DNA of 64,000 bases from Kitagawia praeruptora. Taxonomy: Eukaryota > Streptophyta > Magnoliopsida > Apiales > Apiaceae. The stretch is from positions 149,084,501 through 149,148,500 of the forward strand of contig CM075347.1 of NCBI GenBank assembly GCA_037693485.1. The letters are read 5' to 3'. Numbering within the stretch: the stretch's first letter is position 1; the number at the start of each line of letters is the position of its first letter. Made by a program: the position numbers and the translations under genes. Below, piece after piece: positions 32,131-45,063 of this stretch. The notes beneath the pieces are model-generated. The model was not told the origin of the DNA. It made no database searches and saw nothing but the letters and a program-made list of their open reading frames with translations.

Positions 32131-33151
32131 TAGAGAACATGGGACATTTCTTTTAGTACTACTGATTTCCTTCATCTGCACATGTTATTACATTATATGC
32201 ATCATTTCCATTTTAAAGCAGTTTATGGAATGCATCATTTCCATGAGATTGGTTTCGAAATATGCAATGTATGCAACGGGAAAGTAGTAAGTTAGGATAT
32301 ATATCATCGAAGATTTTCTGCAACAAGGAAAAACAGAACTAGGTATTCATATCATCAAAGATGTACTATGACACACTCAATTCTAGAGGTAATCAAGCAC
32401 AAGGAAGAAGCTCAATTAATGTAGTCTATAGAGGTACTAAAGCTTAGGAAGAAGTTGCAAAATACTTCATTTAACGTGCATTTTGTGGAAGTTGTATAGT
32501 TATATGTAATTGAAATCAAGGGGTTCATGAAATAGTGCTCTGTATGTTAATTATGTGTTCTCTAAACTTTTCATTACTTTTTTTTTTTATAATAAACTAT
32601 TTTTCACAATGACGTTATTCATGTTGATCATATGTATTTTTGATCAATGAAATAAAATTTTCTTTCAAAGACGATGAAGTCTTTTCAATTTTGTAAAGGA
32701 TATATCTCAAAGGTCTTTAACAACTAAAATACCATATGTAGCCACAAAGTAATATATAATTTCAAGGAATAATTTCTATTAAGAGTTTTCGTTAATAATG
32801 TCATTTTGGTTAGAAAATAGCAACATTTTTAGTAAGGATTTTACCTTCACGTATATATTTTTTTCTCCGTGCACCAAACATAGGACAGTTGAAAATTTAT
32901 TATCAAGAAGCTAAATACACCACAGAAAACGTAAGAAAAAATATACATCACGAAATAAAGGAGCTTTAAATAATAGGTTATCATTACAAGAAAAGTTGCC
33001 TACACAAATTTAGCGAAAGTAAAAGTTACCAACACGCTTCACTTTCCTCAAATTCCTGCAGTTAGTCGAAAGTCGAAACAGAAGACAAAAAGATTTCACT
33101 ACAAACCCAAGTATGTGTCTTGGACATTATAACGTTGATGATTATTCCATT
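32131..33151. other. spacer between two convergent gene relics
   Basis: I see no third DnaJ-type exon on the plus strand and no further exon of the glutathione reductase relic on the minus strand. Part of it (32290-32540) may be 3' flank. Confidence 0.45.
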
Positions 33152-34260
33152 TCAAAGGCTTGTTCTTGGTTTACCAGAAGAAATTGTTCTCGTCACTGAC
33201 CGCATGTTGACAAATTCTTCAGCAGATGGAAGGGTGTATGCCCACCTAGAAAAACATTGCAGTAGTTAAATAATGATGAAGAACAAGCATCAGAATGAGG
33301 AAAACAAATCAAACTACCACAGGGATGTTACACATAGCTAGGACATGTACTTCACTCTACCATGGAAGTATATACTACGCATTTAACAATAGTAGACTCA
33401 TGCAGGTTTTTTGATGTCTAGAATTTGAATCTTAATCTAATTTTGATTTACCGTGCTGTCAAATTGAGCCTTGGTTGCTCCACACTTGAGTGCCACTGCA
33501 ATGCCCTGTGCATAAAAGCAGAACAACCAATGAAAATGTCACATGTCAACACATTCCAATAACAACAAACACCATTACATTTTTTTTAGATTAAAGTTTG
33601 GCTGGAGTGCTTTTCACTTGTCCATAAGACAACTGTACAAGATATTGAATGACATTAGAATAAAACTATTAAAGCTTATATTCCTCAATAATCACATCGA
33701 GTGTGTTACGATTAGAATGAGCTAGTTTTGAAATTTCTAGCCAATTAATATAGTACAACAAAGATACCTGAATGATTTCAGGGGCGTCTGGGCCGCACAT
33801 AGATGCTCCAAGAACTTTATCTAGAACTTTATCTGTGGCAGTATCAACAACAGGCTTCATGACTGTCTTCTCCTGCCGCCTGTGGACATAATACAGATAC
33901 AACCAGTTTACTAATCACAGAATTCCGCGTAATTTGAAAGAGGTGAATTATCTGTGTAAATTACAATGCAAGACCAATCAATTTAGACCAAGACAAACAA
34001 AGTATAGTACCGTACATTCCCACCTGATCACAAGTTATTTGTTTTAATACATTAATATGCTGATACTGTTTCACATACATCAACATTACAAGACTTTTCA
34101 TAAAAATTTATGATCCAAAAGCTCACATACCCAGAGATTGTGTTCTTCATTGGATTAAATGATGAAGTGTAAACATGTACATCACCCTTGTCTTGCTCTA
34201 TAGCCTGCTCTTAGTCTTCGCTGAGTCCAACAACTGAAAGAGGTGGTATGCTGCTTTTCC

Positions 34261-34283
34261 AAAAAAAAAAAAAAAAAAAAAAA
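34261..34283 (+). repeat. poly(A) run replacing part of GR exon 12
   Basis: About 23 A followed by GAGGAAGAGGAAGAAG. On the GR strand this poly(T) sits where the start of exon 12 should be. Confidence 0.9.
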
Positions 34284-34489
34284 GAGGAAGAGGAAGAAGA
34301 ATAGAAGATGTAATTGAGTTAAATACAGAATTTAAAAATTCAACGCCAACCAGATATACCGAATAGAAAAATGGCCACTACTTTCAGATTGCATCACACA
34401 TTAGGATTTATTCATTATATAAAACAGTAAGTTTATACCAACATTATCTATGTCAATAAGTATAGAGAAACTTAAAGTCATCACCTTTA

Positions 34490-35511
34490 AAGAACTCTTT
34501 TGGGGGGGAAGTATAGTGTAACCACTTTAGTTGACTTTCAATGTTATTATACCTTCCACGAAACCCAAAAGATTATCTCCTTTAAATTCACATGCTAAGG
34601 TAAGGTTAACCTAATATGAGTGTTTGATGAAGGCTTTAACCACTTGCAGCAAATAGGCTATCATACTTGTATGTAATAACATGCTAAAACTGTTGTACAA
34701 ATCTAATTACATTATCACCTTTACAGACACCAGTGATTCGGATACACAAAACACGACATATCAGCCTCTCAGCTATCTGACTGGTTTCTAAAACAAAATT
34801 CATGTTGATAAGTAAATAACGGGACAACTTTATTAACAAATTAAAAATAAAGATTTCGGTTCCGACACATACAGGTACAGCAGAAACTGACTAATTTAGT
34901 TACATATGTAAAATTAACAAAATTGTTGGCGGGTGTTACTTAATATAGAAGTATTTGAATTTAGAAACATCTTGACAAACATCTAGGCCATTTAAGGTTT
35001 TTGGTAATCAGATTTTTTTTCCCGTGTGTGTGAGAGAGGGTAGCTAGGAAAAAGCACCCACTTTTATCACATTAAATTCATATATCAACAATAAATGCAA
35101 AAAATAACGCAAAGGATTCTGAAAGAGAGAACAGTACCAAAACACAGCATAAGGTATGTTGCAACAGAGAGGATTGTGAGATACATAGATATCATACTTT
35201 CATTCCACAGAAAGTCTTACTTTGATTTCAAAAAGTAAAGCTATTACAACAAGCTTCAGATGATTAATAGATTTAATGTGACTACTTGAGTCATGTATCA
35301 TAATTGTATAAATTGTTAAATGTACCGTTAATCACTAATTTAAACCACAAAAATTGCATTAATCATCTTCAGTAGACTTTCAAACGTTATTATACCTTCC
35401 ACAGAACCCAAAAGATTATCTCCTCTAAGTGCAAATGTTAAGGCAAGGTAAACCTAATACGAGTTTTGAATGAAGGTCTTAACCACTTACCGCAAATAGG
35501 CTTCCCTCCAT
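34490..35511 (-). repeat. direct duplication inside the GR relic (offset about 860 bp)
   Basis: 34520-34660 and 35375-35510 share TTATTATACCTTCCAC, CCCAAAAGATTATCTCC and the exon 11 end with its donor (GCAAATAGGC). In the lower copy the donor has changed to CTTGCAGC and the exon is reduced to its last few codons. Confidence 0.75.
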
Positions 35512-35697
35512 TAAAGCTACAGGAGTGAGATTCATCCGATTTGTGACATCGCCAATGGCCCATATGCTAGGGACTGTTGTCCGAGAGTATTCATCTACCT
35601 GAGAAAATTTTAAAAAAATGGAAACTTAAGTTTGAATTATTATATTTTGACAAAATATTCAAAGTAGGGCTGCTCTGACACTCTTACTTGAAACAGA

Positions 35698-35701
<4 letters not shown>

Positions 35702-35738
<37 letters not shown>
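35702..35738. repeat. (TG)n microsatellite
   Basis: About 18 TG units in an intron of the GR relic. ORFs reading (TH)n here are artefacts. Confidence 0.95.
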
Positions 35739-35743
<5 letters not shown>

Positions 35744-36434
35744 CCCACCTCTTAACAACAGCATGATAACATGCAATTGCACAAAGGCAAATGGTAAAAA
35801 TTGAAGGTACATAACAAAAAAAAAATATATCAATGTATCTATACATAGTACCCTGTAGGACTTTCTCAAGGCAATTGATAACATTAGCATATGCAAACTC
35901 AAACAGAGTTTATTTAATATAGCTGTAAAAATGCAACCTATCTGCAAAGCACTAGTTGTGATTATAAAATATTAAAATACACGATCCTAAATCGAATAAT
36001 CAATGGTAACATGTAATCATAGTGGATGGATATGTACAGAATGATATTAAAAAAAGCATGTATGAAGGTAAAACAAAAGTCCCAAATCAGAATAAATTTC
36101 AATTGTGCGTGAATCATTCTAACTGCACTAAAGAAACTAACACAAAATACAAGGACCAAGATAATAAAATCTTAAAAATAAAGCAGAAGTAGAGATTTCT
36201 AAATTTAGAAGTTGACAATGTTGTGTAAGAATGGTAAGGAAAGGGAATAAGTCTTCTTGACTTCTTGTATCTATGTGCCTGGGCTGGGTTGTATCTAAGA
36301 AAAGCAAATTCGGGTTATATATCTCTAGTAAAGTGCAAACCTACCCTACATGCACAAGATTTTCTACCATCTCTTTTAATAGTCTGAACGTATCTCAAAA
36401 CACTGTTTGGGGAATGTTGTATTTTTTTTCACTA

Positions 36435-36545
36435 CACTAGTTATTTAAGTAGTTGGGGAGGAGTGAGGATTTGAATACATGATCTTGTTCATGGGGAAGG
36501 TCTCAAGACGCCTTGCCACTAGGCTATCAATGAATCCTCAACATA
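36435..36545 (-). mobile_element. SINE remnant, tRNA-like
   Basis: The minus strand reads TAGCCTAGTGGCAAGGC (A-box-like) and then ATTCAAATCCTCACTCC (B-box-like) about 40 bases later. No target duplication is clear. It lies within an intron of the GR relic. Confidence 0.6.
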
Positions 36546-37189
36546 TCTCAAACACTAAATATCATCTAGCACGTAGCAACATCACATAAATAAAGGCTAA
36601 TTCGGTAACCTTTATGGCTCCCACTTTATCAACCTCAACACCAACAGCATCCAAATTCAGCCTCTTCGAGTTAGGGGCCCGACCTGCGAGAAGAGGACTA
36701 TTTCAAGTACCAGACTAGGTGATTACCACATAAATGAACCATGTGTGTAAAACGGAACAAGTTTTATGCTGCTTGCATATACTAGATCTGACTTGCTTCT
36801 ATTGTACATGACATTTAACTTAATAAAAAATAATGAAGCTTTACCTCGAGAGAAATTATTTAGTAGATGCCTCAAAACGTCAGTTTAGCAAGGGCAGAAT
36901 ATAATAAAGAAAATTACACATCTGCAATATACTCTAAGTTATATAACTATAATACCATCTCTACTAGACATTTGTTTTCATACCAAGCACATGTAAACAC
37001 ACTACTTGGATTGTACAATGGCATTACCGGTAGCAAAGAGAACAGCATCTGCCATTATTTCTTCACCATGGTCTGTACGAACTTCTATGCCCTGGTCCGT
37101 TTTAACTAGCTGAAATAAAATTGATAAACATCAGTAGACTATAAAGAAGCATTCTACTACAGACTTAGTTGCGTCTGTTGTATATAAGG

Positions 37190-37545
37190 GGAAGTCCAAT
37201 GCTAATGCTAAAATGGTTTATAGCTATTACTAATTCTGGCACCAAAACTTGGTTTTTGGTGCTACAATAGAAATTATACTCCTATACTAATGCTAGAATG
37301 GCTACAGCCATTGTTATGTTTCCAGTAAAACTCATGTACCAAAGCATATTTCCCTCCTTTTATCTATTAAAAATGATATCGCAAGGATGGTAAATTTGGT
37401 TCAAAATATAAAACAAATTATCCATTTCTGCAATTTTTAATTCAATTATCTTCATAGCTATATGCATTGAAGTGCTCATTTATTAAATCTAATCCTATAT
37501 CTAGCTATGCATTCAATTATAGCTTTGCATTGGAATTGCTCTTAA
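37190..37545. mobile_element. possible MITE in a GR intron
   Basis: Left end AGTCCAATGCTAATGCTA and right end TTTGCATTGGAATTGCT form an imperfect inverted repeat about 350 bp apart, with internal ATAGCTAT motifs. Superfamily unclear. Confidence 0.45.
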
Positions 37546-40070
37546 TCCCATACATATATGCAAACAAAAAATTGACAATAATAATAAATACAAAATTGAG
37601 AATAGCAGTGGGTAAAATTGCGTAGGGTTCTAATTGCGGAAAAAATAGCTTGCAGAGCACAAAGGCAAAAGAATAAAGAAAAGCAGAATAAAGAAACTCC
37701 AAAGACGATATGGGGCAAACTTGAAAATTATATACTTCACAAATATGGAGTACCTCCGACAATGTGGTCAGTGCATGTACATGAATTCCCCTTCCTTCCA
37801 GATTTCTTGCAACTACAGCTCTCATTTCATCATCAAACCCTCTGCAATACTACAATGTATCAAACACAGATTTAAAATAGAAGTGCACTTAAGAAATAGA
37901 ATTGAAACAAAGGCATCTTTTTGCCAAGATAAAATTGAGCAGCATGTATCACACAGGAAATTAATCATATATAAGATACAATAATACACAGTACTAATTC
38001 AAAGCTTGTAAAACACTAGATAAAGCAAGGGTTGAGATATCAGAACAGCCTCCTAGGTGCATAATTTTCTAGTAACAACTCAATAGTTACTAACAAAATC
38101 ATTAACCTGTCTAGACTCTAGAGCTCATAATAGTTAATGCTTATATATAAACTGCGGGTGCAGAATCAATCGTACAAAGTACGAACAGAAGGTAAAGCTC
38201 AGCCATAGAGGCTACAAGCAAAAGGCTTATCGTCACCAATCTGTTTCTACATTGTAGTTGTATCATAAAGACCCAGTCTACATCATGTGATGGCGAATGA
38301 CAACTTACAAGGTCCATAGCAGCCAAATTATGAGCTAAACTAATGTATGAATTGAAATTTGCAACAAAATACAATGCAGCATAAGAAAAGAGGTCATAAG
38401 ACACCATCAGTTGTCAACCTTAGAGGAAGTTCTTTCCTAAAGCACAAATTCACAGTGGCTCCTATCCCACGCCATATTGAAGCAAACTCAACAGCGGTAT
38501 ACCTAAAGAACAACAAAAGGAATCATTCGTGAGGTTTGTGGCATGATTTGAATAACTAACAGAAATGATGAGAAAAGCTTACCCTCCACCAAGTATAACA
38601 ACACTCTTAGGTAACCCTTCCAAGCTCAAAGCCTAATCAGAAGTTATACCCAACTCCTAAAGTCGAAATCCAATAATAAAAAGTACAATAAAGATTGGAA
38701 AAAGATTAAAAGAATATACCACGTTCAAAACAAGAGTTTTCAAACTTTAACGTACAAACAGATTTAAAAAAAATAGATTGACAAAACACCAGGTCAGGTA
38801 CAGATACTACAAAGATACCCTAACATAACTTCATTGCAAAACAAAATCTAGCTGATAATTAGTCAGCTCAAGTCATATATATTCAAAGATCGAAGAAACA
38901 TGTTAACTAAAGAGGTAGGTGTAGGTTTAACAGTTGTAATGTCAATCAATTAAAAGTACGTGCTCATTTATCCAACTTTAGAAACATATATACCTGCCCA
39001 GGAATTGGAGGACGCTGAGCTCTACTACCAGTAGCAATCGAATATCTAAGTTTAGTGCCATCTAGTTGTGTTACTTCTACCTCATTCAGACCAACCACCT
39101 TTCCTTCACCTTCAAATAGTTTAACTCCTGCATTGGAAAGCATGCGCTTGTAGATTCCATTTAACCAGACAATTTCCTCTGTCTGCAATTTAGGAGAAGA
39201 TCAGGTGAAAAGATAATAAAAAAAGCTGTCCCATGCACTTCTTTATATCAATGCAGATACAGAGAAGTAAAGGTCACTGTATGTATTTGACTCGTCCAAA
39301 GATGGATGATAAATAAATATGTCTTTAAACGCAAGCAAAGTCCATCAGCAAAACATATTGACATCTAAGTAAATGAAAATAATCTTTATCTGCAGCAATA
39401 TCAATGAGAAAAAATTCCTTTCACAAACTTATAATTTATCTTATCCCAGGATTGCCAAGTGCAAAGCATCTTGATGAAAGAAACGAAAGAATGTCAAGAA
39501 ATGCAACTCGGAAACAAAGCACGTCAACAATCCACTGAAACACATTGACCCTTTACCGATAACAAGGTGGCAATGATGATAAGTTTACTAATAAATTTAT
39601 AACTGAAGTTACCACAAATCCCTTATACCCAATCACGACTAACATGATGTTCATTTAAATGACTAAACCAGAAAAAGAGATGGACACGGTCTTTAGATCA
39701 TCTTTTCTTAACAAGCAGAGCCACTTCAACAATTGCCAGAATTCAAGTCGTTCAAGCATGTTAAACGAAGTTTAGGTTTCTCAGATTCTACGAAAGCACA
39801 TTTCACCACTTCTGCAGTAGAATATTAGAGCTCCAGTTAGACAACTGGTAACTGTAACTGGTTAAATCAAACTTTTTAATAATTTCTCTGTATTACCCTG
39901 ACTAGTCAAGCCATTATTGCTCCTAAGTCCTAACATGGCCTTCCAGTGAAACTTTGGGGGAGGGGCGGTGATGCAGCTGCTTAAATGCATAAAACATGTA
40001 CGATCGTCAAAACTAACCTTTTTCTACAATAGTTTTTTCCAGTTAAAATCAACCTTCTCATTTACGTCCC

Positions 40071-40190
40071 ACCCAAAGCTCCTTGCATCCTGCAACAACA
40101 TGAACGATAAAAAACATACATTAAACAAAAACCCAAAACTCCTTGCATCCTGCAACAACATGAACGATAAAAAACATACATTAAACAAAA
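40071..40190. repeat. two-copy 60-bp tandem repeat across a GR splice acceptor
   Basis: Units 40071-40130 and 40131-40190 differ at one base (AAAGCT / AAAACT). The repeat duplicates the acceptor of exon 4 and its first 19 coding bases, so two competing acceptors exist. Confidence 0.95.
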
Positions 40191-40649
40191 CGTTTTCAAA
40201 GATAATTCAGGAAAAAAATTAGAGAGTCAAGAGCAAAAGTTGTCTGAAGTTACATGCCAATGGAAAGCAGTGAAATTATCAATTAATAATTTTTTGTATA
40301 CAAAGCTATTTATTAAATGATAGAGCATACACCAAATAAACCAAATAAAGAGTACCATGGAGACACGATTCTGGGCATGTAGCCTCAATGTTAGTTACAT
40401 ACAATAGACGAGGATGTTAGTAACATACAGAAGATAAGCTTGATGTGTCTAGTATCAGGATAGCTATGATAATAGTGTTTAGAATTACAAGCTTTCTACT
40501 TGTATAAGTCGATAACTACAGTCTAGAAGTAAATGCTAGTTGACTAAATGCCTAGAATACTTGTACTCCATCCATATACGTACTACTGATTTGAATATAA
40601 ATTCTCCCAAAAAGTATTTTCTACTATTAAAAAACAAACTCTCTCCAAC

Positions 40650-40675
40650 TGCTTTCTCTCTCTCTCTCTCTCTCT
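40650..40675. repeat. (CT)n microsatellite
   Basis: About 12 CT units in the intron between exons 3 and 4 of the GR relic. Confidence 0.9.
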
Positions 40676-41874
40676 AAATAACTTGGATTTTCTCTATTCC
40701 TAATCAGAATTCTCTCTATACTCTGTAAATATTCTTGTTCATCTGGCATCAGACCCAGGCGTACAAACCCCAAGTTGCATATAAGAGAATACTTCAAGTG
40801 CACATGAGACATGTCAAAGAAATGCCGGTTTATAAATAATTAGTGACTGCATTTATAATTTTTTAAAGTTATATCTGGTCATTAAAGAAGATCAGTAATC
40901 AAGTATTTATTCTATTGAATATAAATCATGAACCTCACCTCAAGTTCTGGCCCAAAGGATGCACCAAAAACACAAATCATTTTTGGAACACAACCTCGAA
41001 GGACACACCTGTACAACATAAAAAACAAAGTCAGATGACAGAATTACATAGTTGCAACCTGATCTCAACTACTACACTCAGAATTTTGGAATTACTTAGT
41101 AGCATAAAGTGAATTTAAATCTTGAGGGTAAAGATGTTGAAGGCTAGAAGATGCCTAAAAAGTGTAACTTGCGGTTCTCTTGGGCCTCGCACCTAAGAGA
41201 GGGATGAAAATGCATTACCCTTAAAGTTATAGAACTTACGAAAACAAGCCTAGACTTGGACACTATAAAGCTGAAATGTTTAATTTACAGTATAGTGCTT
41301 ATTATAGAAACTAAAACGTTGACTACTGATATTAGAGGTCAGGCTAATTTAATTAGAGGTCAGGCTAATTTAATTAAGCATGCCATATAGCTTACTAAAC
41401 TTCAAATCTATAGAAGTGCAAGACAATAAGCTAACTGGAACAACAAGTCAAATTACCCTTGGCAAGTTAAGTACATAAACTTACGCTTCTATAGAGGATT
41501 TAATTAAGCATGCCATTTAGCTTACTGATCTAAGTAATCTTCAACTCAAAAGAAGTGTAAGACAATACGCTAACTGGAACAATAAGTCAAAATACCCTTA
41601 ACAAGTTAAGTACATTAACTTATGCTCCGCCAACGCCTCCTAGGACTTCAGAGCTAACTGGATGAAAAGGAACCTCACACATACCAACCTTCTAAAAGAA
41701 AAAAGAAACTACTGTAAGGAAAAAAGTAATTTCGTGTATAAAGACAAAAAATAATACACCATGACTAAGCATACCGAGGGACCAACTGCCAAATAAGAGA
41801 TATCGCTGGAAGCCTGGAAGTGCAAATAATTAACCAGTGCACACTGCATAAGCAAACAAACGCTTTGGGAACTA

Positions 41875-42080
41875 CTCCCTCTGTCCCATCAGATTATTAA
41901 CATTTTCCTTTTTGGGATGTCCCATACAATACAATTGTTAACATTTCCTAAAATAGCATGTTTTCCTTCACAAAATTTTAGTAGGACCCAACTAACTTAC
42001 CCACTTCTCTTCTTTTTTCCTTACCTTTCTTAATCTCCATGCCCCATCCAAATGTTAACAATTGGATGGGACGGAGGGAG
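41875..42080. mobile_element. Stowaway MITE in GR intron 1
   Basis: Ends CTCCCTCTGTCCCATC / GATGGGACGGAGGGAG with TA at 41873-41874 and 42081-42082. 206 bp. Confidence 0.9.
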
Positions 42081-42354
42081 TATATATCAAAAGTTTGTTA
42101 TATCTGTGAAATTATTAACCACTATTGCTGTGTCTTAAAAATGATAATCAATGTTATAGCAGCGTTATAGAATATTGCAACTCAATCTCCACAGTTCATG
42201 GCTTTAAGAAGTATAATCTCGATAATAGTGACTAAATAATTTTTTTCAATGCATCATTCATTACCACCGGACAAGTAACAGAATATTCAAATCACCAAAC
42301 AAGCTGGAAAATAAAGCAAATGTTCAACCTAGTTATCACTTATGTTTTTGGTAT

Positions 42355-42570
42355 CTAATTGCTCATTGACTTCATCCTGTCGAATCCCACATGTCGAACA
42401 CTTTGCACAATATTAGGATTTGGGGGGTCATTGAGAATGAAGGGTATGAAAATGGGGTAAATGGGAGTGGGAATGGGAATGGGAATGGGAATGAAATGAA
42501 ATGAAAATGGGGTAATTTTGTTCATTCCATTCCAATCCAATCCCCCCAACCAAACACAACATTAGGTTCC
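42355..42570. repeat. GGGAAT-rich repeat, probable MITE
   Basis: It holds GGGAAT repeated four times followed by GAAATGAAAT, and later CATTCCATTCC AATCC, giving partly complementary arms. Similar GGAATGGAATG motifs appear at 29650-29700. Confidence 0.4.
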
Positions 42571-43084
42571 CATTTTAATCTACCAGATTGTTAATCCAAA
42601 CACTTACACATGAGATTAAAATTCCGATTCCCGTTGTGTCCCATTAACAATGAACCTACTGCCCCCTAGGTATGATCCTATTAAAGCAAGCCTGCTCTAT
42701 AAAGATGATATACTTACACATTTTCCTGTAATTACATACATACATGGCTTAAATATAAGTAATTCCGATAACAGAACATTAACAATGTATCACGAAATCA
42801 ATCCAATTCCACATATTCAATCTTCTCACAATACGCGCAATCACAGAGATTACAACATTCTGATACATTATATACAGTACGATTGAGTTTTCGATTGATT
42901 ACCTTAGCTCCGAACTGAGTAGAAAACTTGGAAGCTCCAACACCTCCACTTCCGGCACCAATAACAAACAAATCAAAATCATATTGCTCGTTATCTTCAG
43001 TAGCTTTACCCACCTCTCCGTCAATCAACATCTTCCTCGCCATTATTCTAGAGAAAAGATCCTTTTAAGTTTTAATCACAATTT

Positions 43085-43500
43085 AAAGTCAAAATGACCA
43101 AAATATCACTATGGGAATAAATGGTCCTTCCCATCACACTTAAACGCAACTATTACATGCGTTTATATTTTTAAAAAAAAAATCAGGTGCTTCTTATTGG
43201 GCCAAGAGTTGTTGGGCCTGGTGGTCACCTTTCTCAAAACGCATGTTGTGTATGCGTTTCTTGTTTTTTTACAATTTTTAATTTTTGAGAAACGCATTCT
43301 CTACTTGCGTTTTTGGATTTTAAAAAAACTTGTAAAAACGCATTATGAAGTTGCGTTTATAGAAAACGGAAGTTAAAGTTGCGTTACTTTGTGATAAAAA
43401 GGGCCATTTTTATAAATTGTGATATTTTAGACCATTTCACTCCAAATAGTGATAAGAAGGGCCCTTATTATTCTACGTCCCATTCACATATTATAAGTCA
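43085..43500. mobile_element. MITE-like element with four AAACGCA/TGCGTTT hairpins
   Basis: Four short palindromes (43142-43164, 43236-43260, 43288-43314, 43334-43359) each have AAACGCA on the left and TGCGTTT on the right with 8-12 base loops. The flanks GTCAAAATGACC and GGGCCATTTTTAT are weakly related. It lies just upstream of the GR relic start. Confidence 0.55.
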
Positions 43501-43540
43501 ACTAACATAATAGTCCGTGCAAGGCACGGGTCATTTCTAG
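43501..43540 (+). mobile_element. possible Helitron 3' end
   Basis: The hairpin CCGTGCAAGGCACGG (43515-43529) is followed by CTAG at 43537-43540, but the next base is C rather than T and no matching 5' end was found. Confidence 0.4.
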
Positions 43541-43774
43541 CATTGTTGAACATCGCGAAAATGTGTATTATTTGAACGATTTATTGATATTTTTAAATAT
43601 TAGAAATACATAAAACAAATTTGGAGGACATATGTGAGGAATGCACGATCACCAAAAGTGTGAGAGGATACCGTTGTGGCTTCTGATGTCAAAACAACTT
43701 ATTTCTCGATCACCAATAGGCAAGTATATGTCTTTGCAAGCATTTAAAGGAAAATGACCATGCAACAAATTATT

Positions 43775-44699
43775 TTTTTGCCAGAAATATAAAGCTTCAT
43801 TCATTATAACAAATACACAGCTGGTACAAACCCCCAACCGGCATTACGATCGGATTGAAAAACAAAAGTAAGCTAAAACACTTAGCTGATTTGTTTTCTG
43901 ACCGTTTTACAATATAGAACTGAAACATTCTTAGAACTGAAAATGAAATCAAAGCCGACCCAACAAATCCAAAATGCACCAACATCCATGAAAACAGTAA
44001 TATCGCAATTGACCTTAACACATAAAAATAATTGGTAGCCCAATGTTCAGAAGGAGCACCCCAGCTATCTACTTGCCGGTAACCAGCTATAGACTTGCCG
44101 TAAGTGAAAACTAAAACTCCCCGAGAATGAACACTCTCCCATTGTGAAAAGTGAGCTTTTGCAATAATTATCACTATTCCAGCCAGCCCCGATGCGGCTT
44201 TTCCAGATCTCTCGAAATCTCAATTGAAACATTCTCATAGGACGGACATAACGAAACAAAACACACCAAAACATATTAACATATACAAACAACAAACGCA
44301 TAAAGCGTTACTTCGCCCAAAGCGATACACTTCAAAAAGTCAAAGATCTCGAATTGACACCAAATCTTGATATGATGTTAACCAGGAGATTTTGAGTCCA
44401 AGAAATGTGTTTATTTGATATTTCGAGTTCTAAATCAAGGCAGATTTGAACAAGAACTCGAATGGATTTTTCGGAATTTTTGGAAAAATTTCGATTTATG
44501 GAGGGAATGAAAGGGATTTGTGAAGGTGGATGATGGCTTGGTTGGAGAAAGAGGAGGGAGAAAGAAGAGGAGACCTCCGGCCGGTGGATAAACCACCGCC
44601 GGAGGGGACTAACTTGGACAAAAGACGAAGAGAGACTGGGGGAGCACAGAGAATATTTTGAGTAGATATTATTCGTATTCTTTTTTGTGAATAGAAGTG
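43775..44699 (-). mobile_element. LINE-derived non-autonomous retroposon with 14-bp target duplication
   Basis: Flanked by TGCAACAAATTATT at 43761-43774 and 44700-44713. The minus strand starts with a GC-rich leader (CCGGCGGTGGTTTATCC, GGCCGGAGG) typical of L1 5' UTRs and ends AATGAAGCTTTATATTTCTGG followed by poly(A), typical of plant L1 3' ends. No reverse transcriptase remains, so it is an internally deleted derivative (925 bp). ORFs of up to 125 codons inside show no known domain. Confidence 0.85.
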
Positions 44700-44961
44700 T
44701 GCAACAAATTATTGAATGCTTTCATATTTGAAATTTCAGACATTTTACAAGACATTTTAAAGATTACAAGCCCTTAACTATTGTAACATACAAGATCTTA
44801 CTTATTAAAGTTAAAGTCTGTGGTACTCCTTTGTTATCCTATTATATATAGAAGAAGATACACGATTATATAGCACTATATACATAATATTAATTATATT
44901 ATCATATCATAACTCAACGATATATTCTATTTAGTTATTTAATCGATAATCGACATGGAGT

Positions 44962-44963
<2 letters not shown>

Positions 44964-45032
<69 letters not shown>

Positions 45033-45056
45033 TATATATATAATATATATATATAC
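44964..45056. repeat. (TA)n tract, left of the nested MITE
   Basis: About 27 TA units, then ACACACA, then more TA. It continues at 45471-45600 on the other side of the MITE. Confidence 0.9.
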
Positions 45057-45063
45057 TCATATA

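Larger units (their letters stand above)
33152..43043 (-). pseudogene. GR1-like: cytosolic glutathione reductase, unprocessed pseudogene
   Basis: Fifteen exon pieces on the minus strand align with plant cytosolic GR (FAD/NADPH flavoenzyme that keeps glutathione reduced): 42903-43043 (MARKMLIDGE, FAD motif VIGAGSGG), 41624-41688, 40939-41008 (redox CVLRGCVPK), 40018-40089, 38994-39182, 38583-38656, 38419-38502, 37754-37841, 37028-37109, 36610-36683, 35491-35598, 34131-about 34253, 33768-33879, 33452-33505, 33152-33245. Phases match at almost every junction. Lesions: exon 2 donor is AT not GT (41622-41623); TAG at 40024-40026; TAG at 38633-38635; TAA at 34211-34213; the exon after LMEGSLFA is missing; exon 12 is cut by an A run; a 12-bp repeat doubles DKVL in exon 13; one extra base near 33230 shifts the last exon; AKHIL is deleted in exon 5. 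It cannot make a working enzyme. It is a decayed gene duplicate, since introns are kept. Confidence 0.95.

Noticed and set aside
35640..35947. ORFs encoding (TH)n
   Set aside because: Readings of the (TG)n microsatellite in a GR intron.
33152..43043. a working glutathione reductase gene
   Set aside because: Three in-frame stops, a lost donor, a missing exon and a frameshift exclude a complete product.
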